Source: Ligilactobacillus aviarius
Lineage (GTDB): Bacteria > Bacillota > Bacilli > Lactobacillales > Lactobacillaceae
Assembly: GCF_001654615.1 (NCBI RefSeq)
Contig: NZ_LWUD01000016.1
Location: forward strand, 124,001-188,000
Length of the DNA stretch: 64,000 nucleotides
Direction of reading: 5' to 3'
Below are positions 37,048 to 46,069 of this stretch, in pieces. Position 1 is the first letter of the stretch; every line of letters begins with the position of its first letter. The position numbers and the translations under genes were made by a program. The notes below the pieces were generated by a model that saw only the letters and a list, made by a program, of their open reading frames with translations, did no database searches and was not told the DNA's origin.

Positions 37048-37056
37048 TGGTATAAT
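37048..37056 (+). promoter_or_regulatory. Extended -10 promoter of the permease-recO unit
   Basis: TGGTATAAT, a consensus extended -10, lies about 34 bases before the leader ORF at 37090. Confidence 0.55.
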
Positions 37057-37078
37057 TTGAAATAAAGTATTGAAAGGA

Positions 37079-37152
37079 CCGTGGATGATATGAAAATTTT
37101 TCTTCAACAAATTCAAATAAAACGCCTTGTTTTCGCCCATCGACATCCACGG
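37079..37152 (+). promoter_or_regulatory. Long-range hairpin in the permease leader
   Basis: CCGTGGATG (37079-37087) is matched perfectly by CATCCACGG (37144-37152). The arms enclose the start and most of a 27-codon reading frame, so translation of that frame and formation of the hairpin would exclude one another. Confidence 0.4.
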
Positions 37153-37173
37153 ATGCATGAAATTGAAAAATAA
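37090..37173 (+). CDS. Possible leader peptide (27 residues)
   Basis: This short frame has an ATG start preceded by AAAGGACC at 37073-37080. It ends 41 bases before the permease start. The peptide is basic with histidine and arginine clustered near its end (FAHRHPRMHEIEK). A hairpin pairs bases just before its start with bases near its end. It could be a regulatory leader sensing charged amino acids, but no direct evidence exists; it might also be a chance frame. Confidence 0.35.
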   Translation: MKIFLQQIQIKRLVFAHRHPRMHEIEK

Positions 37174-37213
37174 TGAACCAGAAAGAAAAATTTGAAAGAA
37201 TGGACGAAGTTAA

Positions 37214-38656
37214 ATGGAAAACAACAAAACAAAGAAACTCGGATTATTAAGCCTGGCAAGTGTCGTTTTGAGTGCGATGCTTGGAGGCGGAATTTTTGAT
37301 TTACCGAAAAACATGGCATCGGTTGCAGGAGCAAAAGCCCAAATTATTGCTTGGATCGTTGTCGGAATTGGAATGTGGTTTGTAACCTCAATGTTTTTGA
37401 AACTGACGGAATTAAAACCGGATTTAACGACGGGATTGTACAAGTACGGCGAAGCCGGTTTTGGAAAGTTTACAGGCTTTTTTGTTTCATGGGGTTACTG
37501 GATTTGTGAGTGTTTCTCAAACGTTGCATATGCGGTTTTGATTATGAGTACGCTGAATTATTTCTTCCCAGAAAAGTTTAGCGGCGGAAATAACTGGCCG
37601 TCAGTCATTGGCGCCACGATTATTTTATGGGGAATGACGTTTATTATTGCGTACGGAATTGAGCAAGCCGGTTGGGTAACGGTTGTTGGAACGGTTGCCC
37701 GGATGGCAGTGATTGCATTGATTATTGTTGCATTGGCAATCCACTTTAAGTGGGTCACGTTTACAACGAACTTCAGTGCATCCCAATCAATTCCAGCGTT
37801 GCATGATCAATCATTGGGAAGCATCCCTCATCAAGTTTTGAAGACCATGACCGTTACGCTTTGGGCGTTCGGTGGAATTGAAGGCGCGGTTGTCTTATCA
37901 GACCGGGCCAAATCGCAGCTTGAAGTTAAGCGGGCAACGGCAATTGGCTACTTTATGTGTCTTGCATTGTACATCATTGTTTCGTTGTTGCCGTTAGGAT
38001 TATTGTCATATGGTGAGATTGCCCGAATGGTATCACCATCAACGGCTCAATTGTTAACGTTGGCGATGCACTGTTCAGCAGGCCGGTTGATCATTGCGGC
38101 CGGGTTGATCGTTTCAGTTTTGTCATGCTGGTTGTCATGGACAATGATGTTAGCCGAAATGCCGTTTGCCGCTGCAAAGGATGGAGCATTTCCCAAGATT
38201 TTTGCAAAGGAAAATAAAAAGCATGTTCCAGTCTTCTCGCTTTTTGCAGCAACGGTCGTGATGCAACTGATCATTCTGCTATCACACTTTGCAAACGATG
38301 CCTTTCAAATGGCGTATACGATCGTAGCAACAATGACGGTTCCGCCGTACTTTATTAGTGCATTATATTTGATCAAGCTCTCAATTAAGCAAGCAAATTA
38401 TCCGGGGCAAAAGGGACGGATCAGTGCATTAGTAACTGGAATTTTGGCGGCTTTGTTTACCTTGATCATGGGGATTTCAGCTGGAATCAATTACGTAACG
38501 ATTGCATTTATTGCATACGTGATCGGAATTCCGTTGTTTGTCAAAGCCCGGAAAGAACAAGCTCCTGGGGAACCGATTTTCACCCGTTATGAAAAATGGT
38601 TTGCCGCTGCAATTGTTGTCGTTGCCATCGGCGGGGTTATTTTACTTTTGAATTAG
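37214..38656 (+). CDS. APC superfamily basic amino acid antiporter (ArcD/APA-like)
   Basis: The 480-residue protein has 12-14 membrane helices. The N-terminal LASVVLSAMLGGGIFDLPKNM and GFGKFTGFFVSWGYWICECFSNVAYAVL match the APA subfamily, whose members exchange basic amino acids or amines (arginine/ornithine, histidine/histamine and similar). The exact substrate is unknown. recO begins 16 bases later, so they share a transcript. The placement near AspD and GadB suggests acid stress or energy roles, but the charge type seems different from aspartate and glutamate exchange. Confidence 0.82.
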   Translation: MENNKTKKLGLLSLASVVLSAMLGGGIFDLPKNMASVAGAKAQIIAWIVVGIGMWFVTSMFLKLTELKPDLTTGLYKYGEAGFGKFTGFFVSWGYWICECFSNVAYAVLIMSTLNYFFPEKFSGGNNWPSVIGATIILWGMTFIIAYGIEQAGWVTVVGTVARMAVIALIIVALAIHFKWVTFTTNFSASQSIPALHDQSLGSIPHQVLKTMTVTLWAFGGIEGAVVLSDRAKSQLEVKRATAIGYFMCLALYIIVSLLPLGLLSYGEIARMVSPSTAQLLTLAMHCSAGRLIIAAGLIVSVLSCWLSWTMMLAEMPFAAAKDGAFPKIFAKENKKHVPVFSLFAATVVMQLIILLSHFANDAFQMAYTIVATMTVPPYFISALYLIKLSIKQANYPGQKGRISALVTGILAALFTLIMGISAGINYVTIAFIAYVIGIPLFVKARKEQAPGEPIFTRYEKWFAAAIVVVAIGGVILLLN

Positions 38657-38671
38657 TAAGCAGGTGAATTA

Positions 38672-39457
38672 GTGGGAAGTTATTCAGATGAAGAGTTTAC
38701 GGGAATTGTTGTTAGTCGACAAGATTACCGGGAACGCGATATGTTAGTAACGATTTTAACTGACCGCTTTGGCTTTAAGACGTTTTTTATTCGGGGAGCG
38801 CGGAAACGCGGTTTTCGAATGCAAGCTGCCATTTTACCGTTTACTCACGGAACTTATATTGGAAAAATCAATGATGATGGATTGTCATTTATTACGACGA
38901 CGAGGGAAGTTGCTCAGTACCAAGAAATTTCGCAAGATATTGAGCTTAACGCGTATGCCTCATATATTCTTGGATTAGCTCGCCAAGCATTTGGTAATCA
39001 GCCAGACTTGGCGAGTTTATGGTTTACTCAGCTTGCAACCGCGTTACAATTAATTGACGAAGGCTATGATCCAGCCATCATTACCAATATTATCGAGGTT
39101 AAGTTACTTGGATGTTTTGGAGTCCAACCGAACTGGCAGGCATGTGCGGTTTGCGGGCGCGATGATCTTCCGTTTGATTATTCTGAAATGTATGGCGGGC
39201 TGTTATGCCAGGAGCACTGGCATTTAGATGAGCACCGGCTGCATTTAGATAAACGGACGATTTACTTTTTGCGGCAATTTAGCGTTGTTGATCTAACGAA
39301 ATTGAACTCGATCAATTTAAAAGAAACGACCAAACACAATTTACGGCGGGCGCTGGATGAAATTTATAACAGTCAAGTCGGCGTTTACGTCAAAGCGAAA
39401 AAATTTATCGATCAGATGGGATCATGGGATAAAATTCTTAAAAATAAAAATAATTAA
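38672..39457 (+). CDS. recO: DNA repair protein RecO
   Basis: RecO with RecR loads RecA on single-stranded DNA covered by SSB. The 261-residue protein has the N-terminal OB fold (EFTGIVVSRQDYRERDMLVTILTDRFG), and a cysteine cluster CAVCGRDD...CQEH near residues 150-180 like the zinc site of RecO homologues. The start is GTG 38672. Usually era lies upstream and glyQS downstream; here a permease precedes and decarboxylase genes follow. Confidence 0.95.
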   Translation: MGSYSDEEFTGIVVSRQDYRERDMLVTILTDRFGFKTFFIRGARKRGFRMQAAILPFTHGTYIGKINDDGLSFITTTREVAQYQEISQDIELNAYASYILGLARQAFGNQPDLASLWFTQLATALQLIDEGYDPAIITNIIEVKLLGCFGVQPNWQACAVCGRDDLPFDYSEMYGGLLCQEHWHLDEHRLHLDKRTIYFLRQFSVVDLTKLNSINLKETTKHNLRRALDEIYNSQVGVYVKAKKFIDQMGSWDKILKNKNN

Positions 39458-39483
39458 AAACTTATTTATTTTATTTTAAACAC

Positions 39484-39492
39484 TGGTATAAT
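39484..39492 (+). promoter_or_regulatory. Extended -10 promoter of aspD
   Basis: TGGTATAAT lies 43 bases before the aspD start, in the intergenic space after recO. Confidence 0.6.
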
Positions 39493-39534
39493 TTTTAGGT
39501 GTATTTTAAAAAGGCAGAAGGGATAGATTTTAAT

Positions 39535-41124
39535 ATGGATGCTGGCCAAGAAAAAGCTTTAGAAAAACTTGGGGCTTTTGAAATCAGTAGTCTAATGCTT
39601 AAATTAGCAAAGAAAAACAATCATAAATTTTTAAATGCAGGGAAAGGAAATCCAAACTGGATCAATACTAAGGCGCGATTAGCGTTTGCCCGGTTAACGG
39701 AGTTTGGGATCGATGAATCGCAACGGACGATCAACCGGCGTGATTTAGCAGGCTTCGTTGAAAAGAAAGGAATCACTGAGCGCTTAAAAGATTTTCTTGA
39801 TCCGCAAGCCCATGAAAATGACCAATTTATTTTGGACATTTTGGACTATGTTTCACAAAAGTTGAACTTGGATTTGGATGATTTCGTTGCTGAATTAACA
39901 AACGGAATCATGGGAAATACTTATCCAACGCCGAACCGGATTTTGAAAAATACCGAAGTTATTTTGAATAAGTACCTTGAATCAACGTTATATAACGGCG
40001 TGCAACTTGCAGATTCAACGAAATTGTTGGCAACTGAAGGTGGAACAGCTGCGATTGTATATCTTTTCCATTCATTGGCTGAAAACCATTTGATCAAGCC
40101 TGGGGATAAGATTGCGATCAACACGCCGATCTTCACGCCGTATTTGCAAATTCCAAAGTTAAACGATTACGAATTAGTTGAAGTTAAGCTTCAAGCTGAT
40201 CCAAATAATGATTGGAAGGTTAATCCGGACGAATTAGATAAATTAAAAGATCCTTCAATTAAGGCATTGTTTATCGTTAATCCGACAAATCCGGCTTCAC
40301 GGGCATTTGACGATGATGTTTTGGATAAGATTCGGGAAGTTGTAACGGAAAATCCAAACTTAATGATTATCACGGATGATGTTTACGGGACATTTGTTGA
40401 TGGGTTCCAAACCGTTTACAGTGTTGCTCCAGAAAATACGTTGTTGATTTATTCATTTTCAAAACTTTACGGTGCAACTGGTTGGCGGTTAGGTCTGCTT
40501 GCAATGAATGAAAATAACATTTTTGACCGGTTGATTCATGAATTGTCGGCGGATGAACAAGCCGCAATTAATGATCGGTACCGGTTAGTTGAAACTGACC
40601 CGGATAAGTTGCCGTTTATCGAACGGATTGCCGCTGATAGCCGTTCAATCGGACTTTATCATACTTCCGGACTTTCAACGCCGCAACAAATGATGGAAGT
40701 TCTGTTTGCACTGACCCACTTAGTTTATGCAAACGGCTCAACGGATGCGTATATCGATGAATGCCGGTACGTAGTTAATCGGCGGTATACTGATTTAGTT
40801 AAGGGTCTTGGAATCGAAGCGGATAATTCACGGACAAATGCTAAATACTATACTTTGATCGATATTTATAAGCTTGCGGAGGAGAAATACGGCAAGCAGT
40901 TCAGAAAGTACTTTGAAAAATCATTTGCTCAAATTGACTTCTTGATGAAACTTTCTGAGGATAATGGAGTTATTTTAATGGATGGAGTTGGTTTCGGAAC
41001 CCAACCGGGAATTATCCGGGTTTCAGAAGCTAATTTACCAAGCAAGGCCTACCGGGTCATTGCTGAAAAGATCAACGAATTGCTTGAAGAATACTATGAA
41101 AAGTATTTAAAGACCAAGAAGTAA
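39535..41124 (+). CDS. aspD: Aspartate 4-decarboxylase (bifunctional aspartate aminotransferase)
   Basis: AspD is a PLP enzyme that removes the beta-carboxyl of L-aspartate to give L-alanine and CO2, consuming a proton. The 529-residue length and the extra domains compared with class I aminotransferases fit. The PLP lysine is K310 in IYSFSKLYGATGWRLG, with NPTNPASRAF and ITDDVYGTFVDGF nearby. ATG 39535 follows AGAAGGGA; a GTG at 39499 lacks a site. It starts a three-gene unit with an antiporter and GadB. With an exchange carrier it would build a proton-motive force and resist acid. Confidence 0.93.
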   Translation: MDAGQEKALEKLGAFEISSLMLKLAKKNNHKFLNAGKGNPNWINTKARLAFARLTEFGIDESQRTINRRDLAGFVEKKGITERLKDFLDPQAHENDQFILDILDYVSQKLNLDLDDFVAELTNGIMGNTYPTPNRILKNTEVILNKYLESTLYNGVQLADSTKLLATEGGTAAIVYLFHSLAENHLIKPGDKIAINTPIFTPYLQIPKLNDYELVEVKLQADPNNDWKVNPDELDKLKDPSIKALFIVNPTNPASRAFDDDVLDKIREVVTENPNLMIITDDVYGTFVDGFQTVYSVAPENTLLIYSFSKLYGATGWRLGLLAMNENNIFDRLIHELSADEQAAINDRYRLVETDPDKLPFIERIAADSRSIGLYHTSGLSTPQQMMEVLFALTHLVYANGSTDAYIDECRYVVNRRYTDLVKGLGIEADNSRTNAKYYTLIDIYKLAEEKYGKQFRKYFEKSFAQIDFLMKLSEDNGVILMDGVGFGTQPGIIRVSEANLPSKAYRVIAEKINELLEEYYEKYLKTKK

Positions 41125-41149
41125 TTCATTTTTAGGGGAAGATTTTAAT

Positions 41150-42673
41150 ATGGGAAAAAGTCGAAAATTATCGCTGTTTGATTTTCTTTCGCTAACAGCA
41201 TTGATGGTATTAACGGTTTATGAATACCCGACCTTTGCGACGGCTAAATTACATTTATTATTTTTTGTAATCATTTTCGGAATTTTTTGGTTCTTGCCGA
41301 TTTCACTGGCAGCAGCAGAAATGGCAAGTGTAAAAGGATGGGAAGATGGTGGCGTCTATGGCTGGGTTAGCAACGCGCTAGGTCAGCGATGGGGTTTTGC
41401 CGCCATCTTTTTTGAATGGTTTCAAGTTACGGTCAGTTTTGTAACGATGAGCTACTTTATTTTAGGCGCTTTGGCATTCATGTTTAACTGGCCTGCGCTA
41501 AATACCAATCCAGTAGTTAAGTTTATTGGGGTTTTAATTATCTTTTGGGGATTGACGCTGACGCAGTTGAAAGGTACCAAGCGGACGGCCCAGATTGCTC
41601 AGGGAGGATTTGTTGCCGGAATTTTAGTTCCGTCAGTCATCTTTTTAGGGCTTGCCATTTTATATTTGGTAAAAGGCGGCCACAATCAAATTCCAATTAG
41701 TTGGCATGCGTTTGTCCCGAATTTCACTCAGCTTTCAACGCTGGTTGTAGCGTCTTCATTTATTTTAGCGTTTGGCGGAATCGAAGCCTCAGCTCCGCAC
41801 GTTAACGAATTGAAAAATCCGCAACGAAATTATCCATTAGTAATCATTATGTTGGTAGTGTTAACGATTTTTCTAGACGGAACCGGCGGCTTAAGCGTTG
41901 CGATGGTTGTTCCGCCAAAACAGCTTTCTTTAAGTGCGGGTGTTATTCAAGCGTTTAACACTTTGATGCAGCATTTTACAAGTCAAATGACGTGGTTTGT
42001 GAAGTTAATGGCGTTTTTGATTGCCTTTGGGGTCGCGGCTGAAATTGCATCGTGGATCATTGGCCCGTCAAAGGGAATGTACGTTGCTGCTCAAAAAGGG
42101 ATGCTGCCGCAAACCTTTCGCAAATTGAATGCGGATGGAGTTCCCGTTCCGGTCTTGGTCATGCAAGGAATCATCGTTACTGTTTGGGATGCAATTTTAA
42201 CCTTTGGCGGCGGAACAGATAACGTTTCGTTTTTGGCGGCTGTTTCACTGACCGTGGTGATTTACCTGTTGTGTTATATTTTAATTTTTATCAGTTACTT
42301 TAAACTGATTTACCGTTATTCAACAAAGGAACGGACGTATAATGCTCCGGGTGGTAAATTCGGTAAGACGGTGCTTGCTTTTTCAGGGCTGGCATTGTCG
42401 ATTTTTGCACTGATCGTTTCGTTCGTTACGCCGGCATCATTGTCACCGTTTCAGGGACGGAAATATCAAGTTGTACTGACTGTAAGTTTTGTGATTGCGG
42501 TCATTATTCCATTTGTAATTTATGCGTTTCGTCATCGGTTTGGCGAAGCCAATCATCAATTCAAACTGCGTCATGTTCGCAGTGAAGACGTCAACCGGTT
42601 TATTCATCCGATTGGCCGGGGTGAATTTTTGACAGAACATGATTTAAAATTAAAACGTCAGCAAAAGAAATAG
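41150..42673 (+). CDS. gadC: Glutamate/aspartate:GABA-type antiporter (GadC-like)
   Basis: The 507-residue APC protein has about 12 membrane helices and resembles the glutamate:GABA antiporter family: VLTVYEYPTFATAKLHLLFF, FGGIEASAPHVNELKNPQRNYP and ASWIIGPSKGMYVAAQKGMLP. A basic C-terminal tail (about 470-507) is like the pH plug of GadC. It lies between aspD (25 bases) and gadB (12 bases). Whether it swaps glutamate for GABA, aspartate for alanine, or both, cannot be told by eye. Confidence 0.85.
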   Translation: MGKSRKLSLFDFLSLTALMVLTVYEYPTFATAKLHLLFFVIIFGIFWFLPISLAAAEMASVKGWEDGGVYGWVSNALGQRWGFAAIFFEWFQVTVSFVTMSYFILGALAFMFNWPALNTNPVVKFIGVLIIFWGLTLTQLKGTKRTAQIAQGGFVAGILVPSVIFLGLAILYLVKGGHNQIPISWHAFVPNFTQLSTLVVASSFILAFGGIEASAPHVNELKNPQRNYPLVIIMLVVLTIFLDGTGGLSVAMVVPPKQLSLSAGVIQAFNTLMQHFTSQMTWFVKLMAFLIAFGVAAEIASWIIGPSKGMYVAAQKGMLPQTFRKLNADGVPVPVLVMQGIIVTVWDAILTFGGGTDNVSFLAAVSLTVVIYLLCYILIFISYFKLIYRYSTKERTYNAPGGKFGKTVLAFSGLALSIFALIVSFVTPASLSPFQGRKYQVVLTVSFVIAVIIPFVIYAFRHRFGEANHQFKLRHVRSEDVNRFIHPIGRGEFLTEHDLKLKRQQKK

Positions 42674-42685
42674 GAGGAATGTTTT

Positions 42686-44092
42686 ATGTTATTTGGAAAG
42701 AAAGATCAGGAAGAGTCAAAATACTTGGATCCAATTTTTGGGAATCCAAATGAAGATGCTGATTTACCAAAATATAAACTTGCACGGAAGTCAATGCAGG
42801 CCGACGTGGCGTACCGGATGGTTAAGGATGAACTGGAAGATGAAGGAAATGCCCGGCAAAATCTCGCAACTTTTTGTCAAACATATATGGAACCTGAAGC
42901 AACTAAGCTGATGGCAGAAACGCTTGAGAAAAACGCAATTGATAAGTCTGAATACCCCCGGACAACGGAAATTGAAAACCGGTGTGTCAATATTTTAGCT
43001 GATTTATGGCATGCGCCGAAAGATGGCAATTACCTTGGAACATCGACGGTTGGCTCATCTGAAGCATGCATGCTTGGCGGCTTGGCAATGAAATTTGCTT
43101 GGCGGAAACGAGCTGAAAAACTTGGACTGGATTTGAATGCCCACAAGCCGAACCTTGTAATTTCTTCAAGTTATCAAGTTTGCTGGGAAAAATTCTGTAC
43201 ATACTGGGATATTGAATTACGGGAAGTTCCATTAGATGAAAATGACCTTTCACTCAATATGGATACCGTAATGGATTACGTTGATGAATATACGATTGGA
43301 ATCGTTGGCATTATGGGAATCACCTATACGGGACGCTACGATAACATTAAGAAACTCAACGATTTAGTTGAAGAATATAATAAACATACTGATTACAAAG
43401 TTTATATTCACGTTGATGCAGCTTCAGGCGGTTTCTATACCCCGTTTGTTGAACCGGAAATTGAATGGGACTTCAAGTTGAAAAATGTTGTTTCAATCAA
43501 TTCATCGGGTCACAAATATGGATTAGTTTATCCTGGAATTGGCTGGGTACTATGGCGGGATGCAAAGTTTGTTCCGCAAGATTTGATTTTTAATGTTAGT
43601 TATCTTGGCGGTGAAATGCCAACAATGGCAATTAACTTTTCACGCAGTGCATCGCAAATCATCGGTCAATATTATAATTTTGTGCGTTACGGATTTGACG
43701 GTTATCGTGAAATTCATCAGCGGACACATGAAGTGGCAAAGTATATTATTAAAGAAATTAAGAAGACCGGCAGATTTAAAGTTGTCAACGGTGCACAACA
43801 TTTGCCGATTTTATGTTATGCATTGAAGGATGACCATGCTCAAGAATGGAATTTATATGATTTATCTGACCGGTTACGGATGCGTGGTTGGCAAGTTCCG
43901 ACATACCCGATGCCGGATAATCTCAATAATTTGATCGTGCAACGGATCGTTTGCCGGGCGGATCTGGGAATGAACGTTGCCATTGAGTTTATTGAAGACT
44001 TTAAGGCATGTCTGGAAGAGCTCGATCATGCGCATGTTTTAGCTCATCACAGCGATGAACAAAAGAAAACAACCTATGGCTTTACTCATTAA
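42686..44092 (+). CDS. gadB: Glutamate decarboxylase
   Basis: GadB is a PLP enzyme that turns glutamate into GABA and CO2, using up a proton. The 468-residue protein has the PLP lysine K277 in INSSGHKYGL, with HVDAASGGF and STVGSSEACMLGGLA before it. The C terminus ends in histidine, reminiscent of the pH-lock tail of the family. AGGAGG precedes the ATG. It sits directly behind a GadC-like antiporter, the standard acid-resistance pairing in lactobacilli. Confidence 0.96.
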   Translation: MLFGKKDQEESKYLDPIFGNPNEDADLPKYKLARKSMQADVAYRMVKDELEDEGNARQNLATFCQTYMEPEATKLMAETLEKNAIDKSEYPRTTEIENRCVNILADLWHAPKDGNYLGTSTVGSSEACMLGGLAMKFAWRKRAEKLGLDLNAHKPNLVISSSYQVCWEKFCTYWDIELREVPLDENDLSLNMDTVMDYVDEYTIGIVGIMGITYTGRYDNIKKLNDLVEEYNKHTDYKVYIHVDAASGGFYTPFVEPEIEWDFKLKNVVSINSSGHKYGLVYPGIGWVLWRDAKFVPQDLIFNVSYLGGEMPTMAINFSRSASQIIGQYYNFVRYGFDGYREIHQRTHEVAKYIIKEIKKTGRFKVVNGAQHLPILCYALKDDHAQEWNLYDLSDRLRMRGWQVPTYPMPDNLNNLIVQRIVCRADLGMNVAIEFIEDFKACLEELDHAHVLAHHSDEQKKTTYGFTH

Positions 44093-44167
44093 TTAAAAAT
44101 TAGCTTGCATTTATTGCCAATTAACTTGATAATTATCTAAGAATAAAAAATGATTTAGGTGAAATAA

Positions 44168-44854
44168 ATGTTTTATGTTTTTCTGGATCTAGTCGGAATT
44201 ACAGTCGGCGGATTATTGAGTAAACCGTTACAACGGTTCTTGTCGGATAAACAAATCAGTTCGATGATGGAAATTGCAACGCTATGCGTTGGAATCATCG
44301 GAATCCAGGGCGCAATCGCAACGAAACAGCCGCTGCTAATGCTTGTCAGCTTAGTTGTCGGTTCGGTTGTTGGGGTTTGGCTGGATATTGACGGGAAATT
44401 CAACCATTTTGGTGAATGGATGAAAACGAAATTTAAAACTTCTGACCCGCACTTTGCGGAGGGATTTATTACCGTTTTCATGATCGAATGTGTGGGTTCA
44501 ATGTCGATCGTCGGGCCGCTTGACGTTGCCCTTGCAGGGAAAACAAGCTTAATGCTCTTTAAGGTGATTTTAGACTTGATTACTTCCCTGGTTTACGGTG
44601 CGATCTTTGGATATAGTGTATTGCTGTCGGGACCGTTTGTTTTTCTGTATGAAGCAATCATTTACGGATGCGCTTCGTTTATCCAGCCATTGTTGAATAC
44701 AAGCACGATCAATGAAATCAGTGCCGTTGGTTCGCTTCTGATCGTTGCATTGGCATGTGATATTTTAGAGATCAAACACTTTAAAGTCGCAAACTTTTTA
44801 CCTGCACTTTTAGGACCAATCATTTATGAGGCAGTTTTAATGTTTTGCAAGTAA
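44168..44854 (+). CDS. DUF554 family membrane protein
   Basis: The 228-residue protein has about six or seven membrane helices and the family marks VGGLLSKPL near 13-22, CVGIIGIQGA and FIECVGSMSIVGPLDVAL-like region near 108-125. DUF554 proteins are of unknown transport function. It stands 75 bases behind gadB with no clear terminator between, so it may be co-transcribed. AGGTG lies before the ATG. A strong promoter starts four bases past its stop. Confidence 0.85.
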   Translation: MFYVFLDLVGITVGGLLSKPLQRFLSDKQISSMMEIATLCVGIIGIQGAIATKQPLLMLVSLVVGSVVGVWLDIDGKFNHFGEWMKTKFKTSDPHFAEGFITVFMIECVGSMSIVGPLDVALAGKTSLMLFKVILDLITSLVYGAIFGYSVLLSGPFVFLYEAIIYGCASFIQPLLNTSTINEISAVGSLLIVALACDILEIKHFKVANFLPALLGPIIYEAVLMFCK

Positions 44855-44857
44855 CAT

Positions 44858-44886
44858 TTGACAAGCAATCGTAATTAGACTATGAT
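44858..44886 (+). promoter_or_regulatory. Strong promoter of the glyQS T-box leader
   Basis: TTGACA (44858-44863), 17 bases, TATGAT (44881-44886): the best promoter match in the window. Confidence 0.85.
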
Positions 44887-44892
44887 AGCCAC

Positions 44893-45105
44893 AGAATATA
44901 AGAGAAGCATTGATGAAAAAGGGTCATTTAAGTTCAAAAGACAGCGAGTCTGGCAGGTGAAAGCAGACGTGCGAATTTTAATGATTGGCGTTTTCGGAGT
45001 TTCTTACGAATTAAGCTGCTAGGATCTCCTAGAAATAGGGTGGAACCGCGATTTGAAGAAGTCGTCCCTATGTAACCGAATTGGCGTTACATAGGGATTT
45101 TTTTG
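44893..45105 (+). ncRNA. T-box leader responding to uncharged tRNA-Gly
   Basis: The T-box core AGGGTGGAACCGCG is at 45037-45050. Stem I upstream has the expected distal blocks, and a glycine codon GGC (44987-44989) on its 3' side serves as specifier. A strong terminator TCCCTATGTAAC / GTTACATAGGGA with a T run (45065-45105) follows. Uncharged tRNA-Gly should stabilise the antiterminator and turn on glyQS. Confidence 0.95.
45065..45105 (+). terminator. Regulated terminator of the T-box leader
   Basis: A perfect 12-bp stem TCCCTATGTAAC / GTTACATAGGGA is followed by TTTTTTT. It is the off-state of the T-box switch. Confidence 0.9.
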
Positions 45106-45150
45106 TGCGCTGATTCGTTTCTTCAAAATTTTGAATGGAGGAGCATTGAA

Positions 45151-46068
45151 ATGGCAAAGAAGTTATCAATGCAAGATATTATTTTAACTTTGCAACAATT
45201 TTGGGCAAAGCAAGGTTGCATGATCATGCAATCGTATGACACTGAAAAGGGTGCCGGGACAATGAGTCCGTATACATTCTTACGGGCAATCGGACCAGAA
45301 CCATGGAACGTTGCGTACGTTGAACCATCACGCCGGCCAGCTGATGGACGGTATGGTGAAAACCCGAACCGGTTATATCAACACCACCAATTCCAAGTTT
45401 TGATGAAACCAAATCCAGATAACATCCAAGACTTATACTTGGATAGTTTGCGGGCATTAGGGATCGAACCGAAGGAACACGATATTCGGTTTGTTGAAGA
45501 TAACTGGGAAAACCCTTCAATGGGATGTGCCGGTGTTGGTTGGGAAGTTTGGCTTGATGGGATGGAAGTTACCCAATTTACATACTTCCAACAAGTCGGC
45601 GGCCTTGAAGTTAAACCGGTTGCTTCAGAAGTTACATACGGCCTTGAACGGTTATCATCATACATTCAAGATGTTAACTCAGTCTTTGACTTGGAATGGG
45701 CTGATGGCGTGAAGTATGGTGATATCTTCAAGGAACCTGAATATGAACACTCAAAGTATGCCTTTGAAGAAAGCAACCAAGAAATGCTTTTAGATGCCTT
45801 TGATACGTATGAAAAGGAAGCTAAGCGATTGATCAAGGAAGGCCTTGTTCACCCGGCATATGATTACATTTTGAAATGCAGTCACACGTTTAACTTGTTA
45901 GATGCTCGCGGAGCCGTTTCAGTAACCGAACGGGCCGGTTATCTTGCACGGATTCGGAACATGGCAAAGGCGATTGCCAAGGTCTTCGTTGAAGAACGGA
46001 AGAAGTTAGGCTTCCCATTGATCAAGGACGAAGAATTACGTCAAAAATTATTGAAGGAGGATAAATAA
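45151..46068 (+). CDS. glyQ: Glycyl-tRNA synthetase alpha chain
   Basis: GlyQ is the catalytic half of the bacterial alpha2-beta2 glycyl-tRNA synthetase. The 305-residue protein shows the class II aaRS family sequence [67 protein letters not shown] and [29 protein letters not shown] 45151 follows GGAGGAG; the track-long frame from 45103 lies in the leader. glyS begins one base after the stop. Confidence 0.98.
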   Translation: MAKKLSMQDIILTLQQFWAKQGCMIMQSYDTEKGAGTMSPYTFLRAIGPEPWNVAYVEPSRRPADGRYGENPNRLYQHHQFQVLMKPNPDNIQDLYLDSLRALGIEPKEHDIRFVEDNWENPSMGCAGVGWEVWLDGMEVTQFTYFQQVGGLEVKPVASEVTYGLERLSSYIQDVNSVFDLEWADGVKYGDIFKEPEYEHSKYAFEESNQEMLLDAFDTYEKEAKRLIKEGLVHPAYDYILKCSHTFNLLDARGAVSVTERAGYLARIRNMAKAIAKVFVEERKKLGFPLIKDEELRQKLLKEDK

Positions 46069-46069
46069 C

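Noticed and set aside
39499-39534. Upstream GTG start giving 12 more residues for AspD
   Set aside because: No ribosome site precedes it, while ATG 39535 has one at good distance and the extension does not resemble the family start.
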